Assembly (NCBI GenBank): GCA_013180625.2
Contig: SNVD02010181.1
Coordinates: 248,001 to 312,000, forward strand
DNA from: Boswellia sacra
Lineage: Eukaryota; Streptophyta; Magnoliopsida; Sapindales; Burseraceae
Direction of reading: 5' to 3'
DNA: 64,000 nt
Shown: one piece after another, positions 1 to 17,580 of the stretch
Numbering within the stretch: position 1 is the first letter of the stretch
Layout of the letters: each line of letters opens with the position of its first letter
Position numbers and translations under genes: made by a program
Notes under the pieces: generated by a model
Told to the model about the DNA's origin: nothing
What the model saw: only the letters and a program-made list of their open reading frames with translations
Databases searched by the model: none

Positions 1-19
1 CACACACACACACACATAT

Positions 20-200
20 TTGGGGAACGGGTCGGGCCGGGTTGGGAAACACAATCTCCATCCCTAACCCCATTTAATTTTGGAAAAAATTTCCATCACC
101 ATCCCCGTCCTGCTCCTTGTTTGTTACTCTCTATCCTCGGTCCAAACGGCCTGGGGAGTTGCAAAGGCCCATCCCCATGGGGATTGGTCCCAGCTCTAAT
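20..200. repeat. GC-rich dispersed-repeat-like fragment at the window edge
   Basis: Runs of GGGTCGGGCCGGG, CCCATCCCC and CCATGGGGATTGG, ending GGTCCCAGCTCTAA, resemble GC-rich short repeats often found scattered in plant intergenic DNA. The left part may lie outside the window, and the family cannot be named. Confidence 0.35.
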
Positions 201-3163
201 AGTACTTAATTGCTTTTTAATGGAAGAATAATGTAAGAAATGTGTTGTCAAAACATGCATGTGGCAAAAGTATTTCCCCTTTTTTTTTTACAATTTCTTA
301 TACCATTTTTATATGTTGCCATTGGGATATATCTTCAATCTTAATATTTTGGCTTAAATTTAGTCTATTAAGTTTAATAAATTAAAAATCGCTTGATATG
401 ACATTTTCTATGTCACATAATCTCAATTTATTAATCTTTTTGCACAGCTGGATGACCATTGATTGATCTTGAGTTACAGCTTTTGACTTAAATCCTAATC
501 TATTAGGATATATACATTTGTTTTTCTTAAATATTATCCTCCTTGATCTCGTCATCAGATCCTAAAAAATTGAGATAAAATTAAGTGAGTAGAAGTTCAT
601 AATTTGAAAAAAAAAAAAAAAAAGTAATGGACTAGGTTAGTCTGGATAACAGAATACACCAGTTTGGCTCTACATAATTTGTTAAGTGAGTCATCACCTA
701 TCTTCTCTATAAACTCCAAAATCCCTCTTAATTGTGTTCAATATGTGGGATCCATAGACTCGTCAACAGATGGTGCATCCATCACAATTAATTGGGCTTG
801 AAACCGAAACAATGTGTCGATCGAGTGGTTTTATTTGATTACTCAGACTTGGCTGGGGCTAACTACGGCAATATCCACATGTTTTTTTCCATTCTTCCGC
901 ATGTAGATTAACGAGAGTGACAAAGCAAATTGAAGATGAAGTAAAAGATAGAAGCTAGCATGCAAAATGAAATAGATGTTAGTTTTTGGATGGCAATGGT
1001 AGTTTAGAAACTGGTGCGTTGGCTTTGAAAAGTGTACAGTCTACATATATATACATGTGGAGATAGGACAAGCATTTAATTAATTCATGTTAGGTGCAGT
1101 AAAGTAGTCACTAAAGTAGCTCGATTATAATTACCATGATAAGTTATATATATAGTCCTAAACAGTACTGGGTAGCTCGTAGCATTTTTAGTTTCTCTTT
1201 CTTCAGTTAGCCAAATGCTCGCTAGCTGGCCACCCTACTTTGAAGTCTCTCTTTTCTCATAAACAAAGGCTAACATCAGCTCGGATACAGTGCTTCTCCT
1301 GGCTAAAACAAACGTATAATTTGCTTGTCTATCCATTGCACCATAGTTGCATGTCCATCCAAAGCTACCACCTAGATCGTCATTGTTTAAGTACAATCAA
1401 GGTAATAAAATAACCCAAATGAATGCTATGAATCGTTGATTAAATTATTTCATAATCCATATATATGCTTGCGTATGTCAATTCAGGTTAATTACTATTG
1501 TTGCATATTAATATACTACCACGTTAGCAACTTGGTTGAAATGTTGTTTTAACGAGATATAATTAGCCAGATAATACAAACTTCTCTCTAAATTCTCTGA
1601 ATTGTGTACAGTACAGGCTTCCAGGTACTTCCAACTGTAAATGATGGACTTTTAGGAACTTAATTATGAAAAAAGATCCGCCAGTCGAGCTGCTGTCTAT
1701 CTACTGCCACAAACACTAGCACAAAGTTGGTATAGGTAACCGTTGCACATTTTTTTCTTGGGTGAGGCTATATGAACCCCAATGTATATTCTCCACGCTC
1801 CAATTTTTTTAAAAAATTAAAAGACCAAAAAACCATAAATCAAATTGAGAAAAAGGGCAGTAAAATAATTTTATATTGTGAAAGAATAATAGAAGATGTA
1901 TTGTGTATATCGTATATATTCCTCTTAATTAAACACTAATTTTTCTTTTTCTAATATGATTCAAATAGAAGCCCTAATTCGTCTTCTAAGCCATCATGTC
2001 TTCTAAGCCATCACTGGATGCTCTATCCATAAAACATTGTTTTTTCTTTTTACGTAAACACCAAAATATTCTCCCTTTTCGATTGAACATCAATATCAGC
2101 CCCTTCTGGATTGAATATTAACCAACACCAGTGGACAAGGGTGATGGAGATTAATCAGCCCATTGCAGCATTCCTGTCATAACTCCTCATTCTTCTGCGG
2201 TTTCTTCTCAAATATCAAGAGCGGGATTTTTTTTTTTTTTTAATTATTATGAATAGAGAAGCCCATAAAGGATCTTTAATACTAGAAGCACAAAACATTT
2301 ATAACCAAAAAAAAAAAAAAGCAAAGAGGTGCATATGGGAGATTATCAACTTAAAGAAAGCACCAACTTATATAAAGAAAGCATTCAGAAGAATGATGAA
2401 TTCTGGATTTTTTTTTTTCAATTCAGTTTTAACTACTTGATATAATAGTAGGCGATATCATAATTCATAAAATGATACATGAAAGACTAGACCTGGGAAA
2501 TTTTCTGCATCCCAGGTTTTATTTTTTATTGATTTCTTGGATTTTATATGTTGCTGTAAAGATTAATGACTAATGAGTACTTTCCCAATTTGTGCTTGAC
2601 TAGAACTCAATTTTTATAAGTAATCACTTTTAAATAAAAATAAAAATTATAATGTGTTAAATTTAATAGGTAACGATAAATTGAATGAGGAAAAGGATAT
2701 ATGTGGCATTTAAAGGGATGCATGGAGTATATATAATTTAATTTTTAAGTGTAGAGTGTCTTGAGAAATGGGTATGCAAATTATATTTGGAGGTTCATAT
2801 AGCTCCACTTTTGTTTCTTTGTGCAGGCAACCAGAAGACAACTTAAGTGTGAGTTATATGTTGCGAATTAGGATCTTCTATTCATCTATAATTTTGCCTT
2901 AACTTTTAAGGATATATTGCCACGTAGATTTTAATATTAATGAATGATTGAGACGTATATATATTCTCTTTTCTTATTAATATATTTTTTTATAACCACG
3001 AAACCTAATAAAAATCATATCATATGCATATTCTTTTAATCCATTTAATCATAATCGTAATTATTGATAATTTTATCAAATAAACATCTAAATAATTGAA
3101 TATACGCATCTCATGTACATGTTCATCATTCTTAATATAATTATGCCATGAAATAAATGAATG

Positions 3164-3166
<3 letters not shown>

Positions 3167-3209
<43 letters not shown>
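3167..3209. repeat. (TA)n microsatellite upstream of ABCG
   Basis: An uninterrupted TA dinucleotide run of about 43 bp in the proximal upstream region of the ABCG gene. Confidence 0.95.
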
Positions 3210-3211
<2 letters not shown>

Positions 3212-3395
3212 TTTGACTGCTCAATATTGTTCAGCTGTTATATATATAAATATATATATATTGAGTGATATATAACATGTATTAAAAGGAAAATATTTGT
3301 CATGGTGTATAAGTAAGTAAGAATGCCAATAAATATATATGCACATGCTGCAGCTGTTGATGGCCCTGAAGAACATATATATGTAGCCACTGGAA

Positions 3396-6300
3396 ATGGA
3401 ATTGCAGGAAAAGGCAAACAGTAATGATTTGTATGAATCAGAGACGAGGGAAAATAAGGCAATTACGTATCTGGTTTGGGAAGATCTGACAGTGGTAGCA
3501 CGAAACTTCAGAAATGGTAAAACAAAAAAGTTAATTAATGGGCTAAGTGGTTATGCGCAACCTCATCGAATTATGGCCATTATGGGTCCTCCTGGCTCAG
3601 GCAAATCCACTTTGCTCGACGCATTGGCTGGTAAGCCTTCTCTTTTTAGCACAATTTGCCATTTACTATTCATAGAAGAGTTACAGAAAAAGTGTGTAGA
3701 TCATAAATTTACGAGTTAACCATCTAATCAGTTCAGTACTGTTATTCATAGACTAAAATTACTGAAAACTTTGTGTTCAAATCTCATAATTGTGATTATT
3801 TCTATTCTTGAAAGCACAATTTTATAATGCCTTTTGTATATGCAAATGCAATCCATGTTAATTGAAATTAATATAATGTTATTCCAAATTAATGTGGTTC
3901 TGACAGGAAGACTCTCTACAAATATTGTAACGACGGGAAATGTTCTATTCAATGGAAAGAAGGGAGGCATAAACTCCAGAGATGTTGTGAGTATTAATAA
4001 GTTAAATATTAATTATAATGACTTGTTTTTAAACTTACTTCGATGATATGAGAAAAATTTCATTAAAGGAAACACAAGTAATATAATAAACTCCAAGCAT
4101 CATACGATTACTGGGGTTAATTAATATAAACGAACACAAATTTCCTGGTGAGAAAATTTAATTAATCCAAGGAAAACTTAATTAAGTATATGCATAGCAA
4201 CTTCTGACCAGCCCATGACATGGTTACTCTATGGTTATAATTAATTATTATTTTTTATTGTTAAATTAGCCTAAAAGTCGATATTGAAAATCACTCAGAT
4301 AACTAAATTTTAATTTTATACATTATCTCAAACTTTTATCCCAATTTTTTATGCAAATGATATGTAACCGATATTATCATATCATTTATCATATATGTAT
4401 AATACACACCAATATAACACATCATTTTGAAAGAAAAGTTTTTGATGAAATCATCTGGAAAGGAAGTGTATATATATATAACCAAGACAATTAAGGGAGA
4501 CTACACATATGTATGTATGTATACATACATACATATATGTGTGTGTATAGAGTTGGGATACTTTAACTTAAAACTAGATATCAATTAATAACCATTCATT
4601 TAGCTAATCGAATGATTGAGAATTCATATCACTAATCTAATGGTTGATATTGTTGATAAGTTGATATCATTAAATGTATTTTTTTTTTTTTACTTTTAAT
4701 GAATTCATATCACCAATTCAATGATTGAGATTGTTGATGAGTTGATATCATTAAATGCAATTTTTTTTTTTTTACTTTTAATCTTAACAATTTGTTGGAT
4801 GAATGATCATTAATTGATGCATAAATTCAAGTTAAAAAAATCTAAGTTAAAATACCTCATCCTTGTTGTAAAGTGTCTGATGGATTACCACCACATGAAG
4901 TATATGAGGTGTCCATCATTTAATTGATCTGTAACGAATGTTGAAATTTGAATAGTTTTCTTATAGGCAATGTTTAATTGTCTATTAAGTGAGTGAGTTA
5001 TGATTGGTAAATGGGGTGGCAGTAGGCTGTTACTTATGACTATAAATAGAACCCCTCCACCCCGTGTAATGGAAGTGAAGAAATCAAAAAGGAATAATTT
5101 TTCTCTCTCTTGCCCGTTTGCTTCTTGAGTGATTCACTTTTGCTCATGTTTCTTTTATTCATTATAAAAATCTATTTCATTGTTCTTGCTAGCCCACTTA
5201 CCTCACTCCATATTACATACTCCTAATTGATACTCATTTCACTCCTTTTTAATTCCTGCAAACCCGCAACACATATATAGCTCTATCACAAATACCGTAA
5301 CATATATATATATATAATAATCCTATATATTTTTTATAATATTGCTGATTTTGTTAATTAATATAATCATTCACTGACTGATGAGAGCTTTATTTGATGT
5401 ATATGATCAGTCATATGTAATTCAAGACGATAATTTCCTTGGGACTCTTTCTGTCAAAGAGACCTTAACTTACTCAGCTCATCTGAGACTCCCAACAAGA
5501 ATGTCCAACAATGAAATCAATGAAGTAGTAAAAGAGACAATCATGAAGATGGGGCTAGAAGATTGTGCTGACAACAAGATTGGAAACTGGCATTTGAGAG
5601 GTATAAGCACTGGAGAGAAGAGGAGGCTTAGTATTAGTATTGAGATTTTAACACAACCCCAAGTCTTGTTTCTTGATGAAGTCACTAGTGGGCTGGACAG
5701 CGCTTCAGCTTTCTTTGTGCTTCAAGTTCTAAGAGAAATCGCACATGATGGAAGGATTGTTGTTTGCTCTATTCATCAGCCAAGCAGTCATCTGTTTGAT
5801 TTGTTTGATGATTTGCTTCTCCTCTCAAATGGAGAAACGATTTACTTTGGAGATGCAAAATTGGCTGTAAAGGTAAACACCTTGCATATTCGGATATAAT
5901 AAACTCAAACCAACATAACCCTTATAAAGAAATTTCAATATACAATTTTTTATACATAAAAATTTTGTTACATTTTCATTTCTGATATTCTGGTGCAGTT
6001 CTTTGCTGAAGCGGGTTTTCCTTGTCCAACAAGAAGAAACCCTTCTGATCACTTTCTTCGCTGCATTAATTCTGACTTTGACAAGATTGCTTCAACTCCA
6101 ATGCGATCTCAAACACAATGTGTATGCTTTCAAAATTAAATATTAGCTTGAATGACTTCTTCTCACATTTAGAATAACTTGGTGATCTATCTGGTGTACC
6201 TTGGTTCTACGTAGGGGATGCAAATGTCATCAGATTTCCAAATAAATATGTCAACAGAAGAGATCAAAGAAAAGCTTGTTCAGAAATACAGAAATTCTGA

Positions 6301-7738
6301 AGAATCAATCAATATAAGAAAGAGGGTTCGAGAGCTTGCAATTACTGTAAGCATGCAATAACAACTCATTCAATGAGCTTATGATCTCGCAAGTTAAGCT
6401 TCATGCATGATATGTCTCCAAATTAAGCTCAAGGGCTCAATAGTTTGAAACTGATAGAAATTCACGAAATAATTTCAGGAACAACTCAGCATTTTATCAA
6501 GCAAGAGCAAGGCTAATTGGTGGAAGCAGCTCTATATATTGAGTCATCGTTCTCTGCTGAACATGTCTAGAGATATGGGATACTACTGGTTAAGGATCCT
6601 ATTTTATATTCTAGTGTCGCTATCTGTTGGCATTATGTATTTCAATATTGGAGTATCCTATTCAGCCATCTCAGGAAGGGCTAAATGCGATGGATTTATT
6701 TATGGTTTCATGATATGCTTGTCTGTAGGAGGCTTACCATCTTTTCTTGAAGAATATAAGGTGAAAAATGCTTCCCAAGTCATTTGATGTCCGTGCCTAA
6801 GAATTCTTATTCATATCTTTCCTGTAAAAAAAAATCAGGTTTTATACTGGGAAAGAATAAGCGGGCACTATGGAGAGGGTGCGTTTGTTCTATCCAACTT
6901 CCTCTCATCATTCCCTTTCTTGGTGGTACTGTCACTATTTTCAGGGGCAATAATCTACTCAATGGCGCAATTTCATCCGGGATTCTCCCACTACACTTAC
7001 TTCTGTATCAATATTTTCCTCTGTGTTTCTATTGTGGAGACTTGCATGATGATTGTGGCACTTGCAGTACCTAATGTTTTGATGGGAATAGGCATTGGAA
7101 CTACTGTTATTGTAAGCAAAATTCTGAAATCAATTCTCTTATGCAGATTCATATATTCTTGATATTATAAACCATTCTGTGCACCTTGTGCGGTTGAATA
7201 GGTACTTATGATGATGGCATCTGAAATCTTTAGACTGCTTCCAGACCTTCCCAACTTCTTCTGGCGCTATCCGATGTCCTACATCAGTTTCGCATCATGG
7301 GCTATACAGGTTCAAACAAAACCAATCTTCATTCCATGTTAGATATATGGCTACATATTATTAATGTGCCTGCAAAGATTCAATGTTTTGATTATATAAA
7401 AAAAGTGCTTCTTAAATGCTTCTAATTAATGGTGGTGTACATTGTTTTTTCAATTTGTTGCAATGAAGGGTCAATACAAGAATGACATGATAGGGCTTGA
7501 GTTTGATCCTTTGGTACCTGGGGACGCGAAGCTTAAGGGTGACGAAATTCTCCAGAAACTTTATGGAATTCAAATCTACAATTCCAAATGGTGGGATTTG
7601 GTGGCTCTCACCTGCTTACTCGTATCCTACAGATTGATATTCTTTGCCGTACTGAAATATAAGGAGAGAGTTTCATCGTTGTTACACAAACTTTACGCTA
7701 AAAGGACTTCTAACGAGCTTGTGCAGCAACTTTGTTAA
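3396..7738 (+). CDS. ABCG (WBC) half-size ABC transporter, 9 exons, 654 aa
   Basis: Half-transporter with one cytosolic ATPase domain followed by one six-helix membrane domain; it must dimerise. It resembles the plant ABCG11/12/15 group, which exports cuticular lipids at the plasma membrane, so a similar role is inferred. Exons: 3396-3630, 3907-3986, 5411-5872, 5999-6121, 6215-6346, 6479-6760, 6839-7111, 7202-7309, 7469-7738; all junctions are GT-AG and the frame is continuous. Walker A GPPGSGKS lies at residues 64-71, the signature region ISTGEKRR at about 170-177, Walker B LFLDE at 191-195, then TSGLDSA and the H-loop SIHQPSS. The motif [10 protein letters not shown] precedes the first membrane helix (about residue 384). 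The protein ends at about residue 654, shorter at the C terminus than ABCG11/12. Odd: the signature reads STG where SGG is usual, and Walker B is followed by V instead of P. The start is the first ATG of the open frame. The neighbour NTRC is convergent. Confidence 0.92.
4507..4536. repeat. 30-bp perfect palindrome of GTAT/ATAC repeats
   Basis: The core GTATGTATGTATACATACAT lies at 4511-4530 and the symmetry extends to 4507 and 4536. It can form a perfect hairpin and probably arose from a tetranucleotide microsatellite. It sits just left of the MITE-like element. Confidence 0.75.
4552..4862. mobile_element. MITE-like element with imperfect terminal inverted repeats and an internal 81-bp tandem duplication
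   Basis: The left end GGGATACTTTAACTTA (from about 4555) matches the reverse complement of the right end TAAGTTAAAATACCTCATCC (4843-4862) with few changes, and the similarity runs on into the element (ATCAATTAATAACCATTCAT on the left against ATCAATTAATGATCATTCAT in the reverse complement of the right). No coding capacity. Two tandem units of about 81 bp, both starting GAATTCATATCAC, occupy 4620-4700 and 4701-4782. I did not find a clear target-site duplication, so the exact ends and the family are uncertain. Confidence 0.55.
4939..5271 (+). mobile_element. Candidate solo LTR in ABCG intron 2
   Basis: A 333-bp block starts TGTTG and ends CAACA, the short inverted ends of many LTRs. Inside it is a TATA-like motif ACTATAAATAG (about 5039-5049), followed by a pyrimidine-rich stretch as expected for an LTR promoter and R region. 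No internal retroelement sequence follows, hence 'solo'. A 5-bp target duplication was not found (ACGAA on the left, CATAT on the right), so the boundaries or the interpretation may be off. Confidence 0.4.
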
Positions 7739-7995
7739 TTAAGGAACTATTCACCTCCAAGGCACAGCAGTCTAGCCCATCCTCTTCTGACCAGTAAGTC
7801 AGATTTTGAGTGATTGCTTCAATAGAGAATAATGCACTTGCTTTGGCAGTAGTGTTAGATCACCATGGAGCGAAAGCAGTTTGACTTCTAATAAAAAATT
7901 GTGTTCTCTCAGAAGTGTGGAGGCATGAAAGCAGCAAGGGGATAACCAGTGTTTAATAAATTTGATTTTGAAATAATTCCAGTGTACTAAAGACC

Positions 7996-8001
7996 AATAA
8001 A
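7996..8001 (+). terminator. Possible ABCG polyadenylation signal AATAAA
   Basis: A canonical AATAAA lies about 258 nt after the ABCG stop codon, a usual distance for a plant 3' UTR. Plant poly(A) signals are degenerate, so this is only suggestive. Confidence 0.35.
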
Positions 8002-8785
8002 GATGATACAAACTGCTTTTATGACGGTTAAACTATTTTTAGCCAGCTACATAGAGTATTGCAGAATGCAAATGACGGTAGATTGGCCAAATAAGGTTAA
8101 ATGTTCTGTTAGATGTGTGGAATTATGATCCTTCGAAACTTTTTGAGTTTCTTTTGTACAATAATCCATGAATGGTAGAGTAGAACCATCACATCTTCTC
8201 CATATACAATTTCAATTTGAGTCAATTGAGAACGGACAGTCGGGGAATAGGGAGGGTAGGGAAATTGATAGTTGCGATACAGAAGGCAGGGCAGGAAAGG
8301 ACAATACAGTTGAGAGCTTGCAAATTAAGAGTTTGTTAGTACCCAATATTGGGTACTTTTCTCAGCTCAGGCCACGTTTTAGATAAAATTGTTGAGAATC
8401 ATAAAAGGTGGTATTTCCATAACTAAGTGTTCACCTTTCTTAAGCTCTTACAGTGATGAAAATTACGATACAAAGATCGAAGTTGAACATTCCATTTTCT
8501 TCAAATTTGTTAGCTTGTAAACTAGAAACCAACAAGAGGTATTGAAGCTGTTAGGCAAAAAAAGAAATTTCATAAGAAACAGGAATTAAATTGTTCATGA
8601 AGCAAATTATTTATCTGGTAGAATGTGAAAATGTTAACCAAATTCCATAGCTGAACTCAGCGGACTATACAGTTGATCAAAAATACAGGATTGGACAATC
8701 AAAAACGTAACGATGCATTGGCACTCTGCATGTGTAATCTACAGTGTAACTGATCAATACAAGAAATCACCATAAAGACGAAAGC

Positions 8786-8791
8786 ATTATT
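8786..8791 (-). terminator. Possible NTRC poly(A) signal AATAAT
   Basis: On the minus strand AATAAT lies about 76 nt beyond the NTRC stop, and a second copy occurs near 8607-8612. Near-consensus motifs are common in AT-rich DNA, so confidence is low. Confidence 0.25.
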
Positions 8792-8866
8792 GAACCATCA
8801 AATTTGGAAGGAACAAAATTGAATGACAAAATGATTGCATAAGCAGTAAACGTATATGAAATTGTC

Positions 8867-14466
<5,600 letters not shown>

Positions 14467-15081
14467 TTTGTTTGAGACCATACAATTATAAGCCGCTAGT
14501 TGCAGTTAAATGCCCTTTTGTTCTTCCAGGGAGTTGTGCCTCACGCGCTCGCTCTTTATCGGTACTCCCCCCAGTATGGATTTCCAGCCACTCTCTGTTC
14601 TGGAATATTACTGATTCTTAAATAATTACAATTATTATTATTATTACTATTATTATAGTTAGCTCAACATAAAAATTGGAAAAATAACAAATGCCTCCTC
14701 TATTTTAAGAAATTCATTTTCTTGGAAATTGAAAAAAGATCCCAAATTGGGGGTATGTTAAAAGATAACTTAACTACTAAAACTTTAGATGTAAAACTTA
14801 TCTGATGAATTGATAGGCCAACATATATTTTTCTTTTGCTGACATTAATGCTTGACATTGAACATGTCCAAATGATCTATGATGATTAAGTGTTATTGTC
14901 TTAAAAAAAAAAAAAGCACACACGTATACATCAATCTATCGTATAGTATATCACATTTAAGGAGGCTTTGTTTTTTTTTTTTTTTTGTCTGAAATTTAAT
15001 TGAGTCTAAATTAAATTGAAGCCTGAATATGTTTGAATTTATAAATCTAATATTTTTTTTTTCAACAATTGAATTAAAATA

Positions 15082-15139
15082 CTTGAAATTAATATATTTA
15101 CACATATATCCTTGAAATTAATATATTTACACATATATC
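15082..15139. repeat. 29-bp perfect tandem duplication
   Basis: Two identical units beginning CTTGAAATTAATATATTTAC lie end to end at 15082-15110 and 15111-15139, a recent replication-slippage or repair duplication. Confidence 0.9.
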
Positions 15140-15990
15140 CTTATTGTTTGAAGTTGTTTCCACTTTTATTTTTTTTACGTATTAAAATATTTGTAAATTG
15201 ATAGTATGAAAAAAATTAATACTAAAGTATTTAAATTTTCAATATTTTAAAATTTAAAAGTTTCATTGTTTTTTCTCAATTATTAAAATAATAATTTATA
15301 TTATAATTATTTATGTTTTTGTTTAAATATGTAATTATAAAGTCAAATAGAAAATGTAATAAATGAATTAGATATGAGTCTTTTTTAGAATTATAAGTGA
15401 CATAAATTATTAAGACATTTGCATTCACATAAAAACTAAAATATGTAGCTTTTTTCATTCATATGAAATCATCTTGTACTAAAGGGTTGAAAGTTTTTTT
15501 GTTAGAAGTCTGAATTTAACTTATTTTATGACTTCGGATCTTTTCATAATGTTTGTTTTTTTAGTTAAAACTTAATCTAAGACATTATAAAAAAAATTTT
15601 AATTTTTATCTAAATACAAATATCTAAATTATTTATTATTACTCTAATTCTCTTAAATGTCCTTATAAAATTTATGTATGATCAATTTATATATAGCCTA
15701 ATATTTTAATTCATAAACATTATTATTTATTTCTAATTTTATATTATGCTTATATATATATATATATATTATTTGATGATTATTTAACTTTTTTATATCA
15801 AATTCTTGTAAAAAAAAACTTCTTTACCCAATTATATACATTTAAATAATTTAAATTCATAATAAATATTAGTATACAAATATTTTTACTATGTGAAATA
15901 AAATTACAAGTAAAAATATTATTTATAGATAGGGATAAATGTATAAAATTATTAGTTTTCAGGTATTTTAATTTACATATTAAAATAAAA

Positions 15991-16090
15991 AACATATCAT
16001 CCAAATTTTTATATTCAGAGCTATTCATATTTTAGTTTAATTCAGATCTATCCAGATTTCAAATAAAAACAATAATTTTCCCTAAGTCTT
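15991..16090 (+). repeat. Copy A of a 100-bp repeat shared with the hAT element
   Basis: By eye about three quarters or more identical to 19110-19209, in the same orientation. Shared blocks include AACATATCAT, TTTTTATATTCAGA, ATTTCAAATAAAAA and CCCTAAGT. This suggests that a related, more degraded element lies in 15000-16200, but I could not fix its ends. Confidence 0.6.
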
Positions 16091-17089
16091 AAGTTAAAAA
16101 AATTAAAAAAAAAACTTAACAATATCTACAGTTGTAGAAGAAGTTGAATTAAGACTTCACACAAAAAATAATAATAACCCCCTAAATTTTTAGTATATAT
16201 GTTATTTTTCAAACTAACAATTAATTTCAATCCCATATTACAAAAAAAAAATTATTAACTAGTTAAGACGTTGAGATATTTGAGTTATCAAATAGTTTAC
16301 TTGATTATTAAAAGAAGGCGGTTTGTGAATAAAGGTTTGTTTGGCAATTCCTACAAAATATTTTTCAGTAAATTATTTTTTGAAATTTAAATATATTGAC
16401 TTTTTATGTAACAAGGCTGGGTACCCATTTAATTGGGACGCGATTCATATTTATTGTTAAATGTGTTTTATATCATAAATTCGACATATTAAAGCCCGTT
16501 CAAAGTTTCATTATATGTAATGCAAAATTATTGTTAAATTTCTCGGATAATTTTTTTCTTTTATTTTATTCTCATGTAAAATGGGAACAATTGTATGATT
16601 ACTTAATCCCAAATTAACTTGTCTACCATTGTCTTGATAGAACATTTCTCTTTCCTTTATTTGTGAATAAACTATTATTTACCTAGATTTCAATTTGTAT
16701 TATCATTTTTTTTCTTTTATCAAATATTTACATCATGAAATATATGTGAGGTGTAAGGTTCATATCAAATCTTGGTTATGTGAATCTTTTGTTAATTTAT
16801 TTCATTAATAAATTTATCTTCCACCATAAAGGTTATTTAAAAAAATTGAATCTTATATTTTAATATTCAAATATATGATAGATTTGAGATTTTATAGCAA
16901 ATAATTGAAAAATACAGTCTTAATATATCAACACTGCTAAAAATACAAGATGTTTTAGCAGAAAACATACATTGATAAAAAAATAATTTATGTTATTAAT
17001 TTATATTTTATGCCATAATTTATATCTTTTCACTACTTTGATAATTAATGTTTGATTTCCTATTATGTTAAAAAAAAAATGAAGTTAGA

Positions 17090-17580
17090 TTATGAAACAG
17101 CGAAATACCCTATCTATCCCAAATGCTTTGAAGGAGCGACGTGTGGGGCCAAATTTAGCCTGGCGAGTAACAACTATACTATACCCGAGAGATTGAGTGT
17201 TGGCGACGTGCAATTTCTTCCCTCTTTCCGATAGTCCATTAAAACATTTACCTCGATTCTAGCGGAATCTGTAAGAATGGGACCTCGGAAACTCCGGTGT
17301 TTGCGAATCTTACACCGTTGATCTAGACGACCACGGGTGATCGACGGCCATGACCCCTTTTGATTTTGACTTGAGATCGACAAGCCAAGAAGCCAACTGA
17401 AAGGATAAGCAAGTAGCCTGCAGCCACACCTACAAATCAAAGTTCAAAGATACTGTTACAGGTACCAGCAGCAACATTCTCTTGGCCAATAACTTTTTGC
17501 CACGTAGGAAAACAGTTAGCTTCGATGACTGGAGTAGTACCGGTATGAAACGCTACCTGAAGGTCCTGAACCATTACCTA
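17090..17580 (-). pseudogene. GC-richer island, possible gene relic, identity unknown
   Basis: About 490 bp of balanced composition stand out from very AT-rich flanks. On the minus strand one frame runs from an ATG at 17574 (MVQDLQVAFHTGTTPVIEAN...) down to about 17240, broken by a TGA at 17437-17439 and by a later TAG after SPVVV. The peptide includes a hydrophobic patch (GYLLILSVGFLAC), and the frame ends at a donor-like GAG/GTAAAT. I do not recognise a family. The stops argue for a relic or for chance; it could also be an old promoter or a non-coding transcript. Confidence 0.25.

Larger units (their letters stand above)
1..3395. other. Upstream intergenic region of the ABCG gene
   Basis: AT-rich with no credible gene. 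The left edge starts in a (CA)n run and a GC-rich stretch (about 20-200). A (TA)n microsatellite (3167-3209) lies about 190 bp before the ABCG start. No clear TATA box can be separated from the many AT runs. The open frame at 2249-2440 is low-complexity Lys/Phe sequence and is not called. Confidence 0.6.
3987..5410 (+). other. ABCG intron 2, enlarged by repeats
   Basis: This 1.4-kb intron separates the exon encoding the end of the Walker A region from the exon encoding the signature and Walker B. The other introns of the gene are about 80-280 bp. The extra length is accounted for by an imperfect inverted-repeat element (4552-4862), a palindrome (4507-4536) and an LTR-like block (4939-5271). 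Confidence 0.85.
7739..8866. other. Convergent gap between ABCG and NTRC; both 3' untranslated regions
   Basis: No protein-coding gene recognised. The first part should be the ABCG 3' UTR and the last part the NTRC 3' UTR. The short open frame at 8168-8386 shows no family resemblance. Confidence 0.6.
14467..17089. other. AT-rich intergenic region beyond the NTRC start
   Basis: The first about 120 bp should hold the NTRC leader and core promoter; no obvious TATA box is seen. The rest is very AT-rich with poly(A/T) runs, a 29-bp tandem duplication and a repeat shared with the hAT element. No gene seen; the open frames here are low complexity. Confidence 0.6.

Noticed and set aside
2249..2440. 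63-codon open frame upstream of ABCG
   Set aside because: Made of poly-A and poly-T encoded Lys and Phe runs; no family resemblance and no promoter or splice context.
14467..14481. Alternative NTRC start five codons upstream
   Set aside because: In frame, but orthologues begin at the MVAST/MAASPKIGIGI-type methionine, so 14466 is preferred.
14966..16190. Possible complete TIR element next to NTRC
   Set aside because: The candidate ends share only a loose T-rich pattern (GTCTGAA against GTGTGAAGTCTTAA); only the internal 100-bp repeat is convincing.
16396..16617. 73-codon plus-strand frame in the NTRC-HSFB3 interval
   Set aside because: AT-rich Phe/Leu/Ile composition typical of chance frames in this region.
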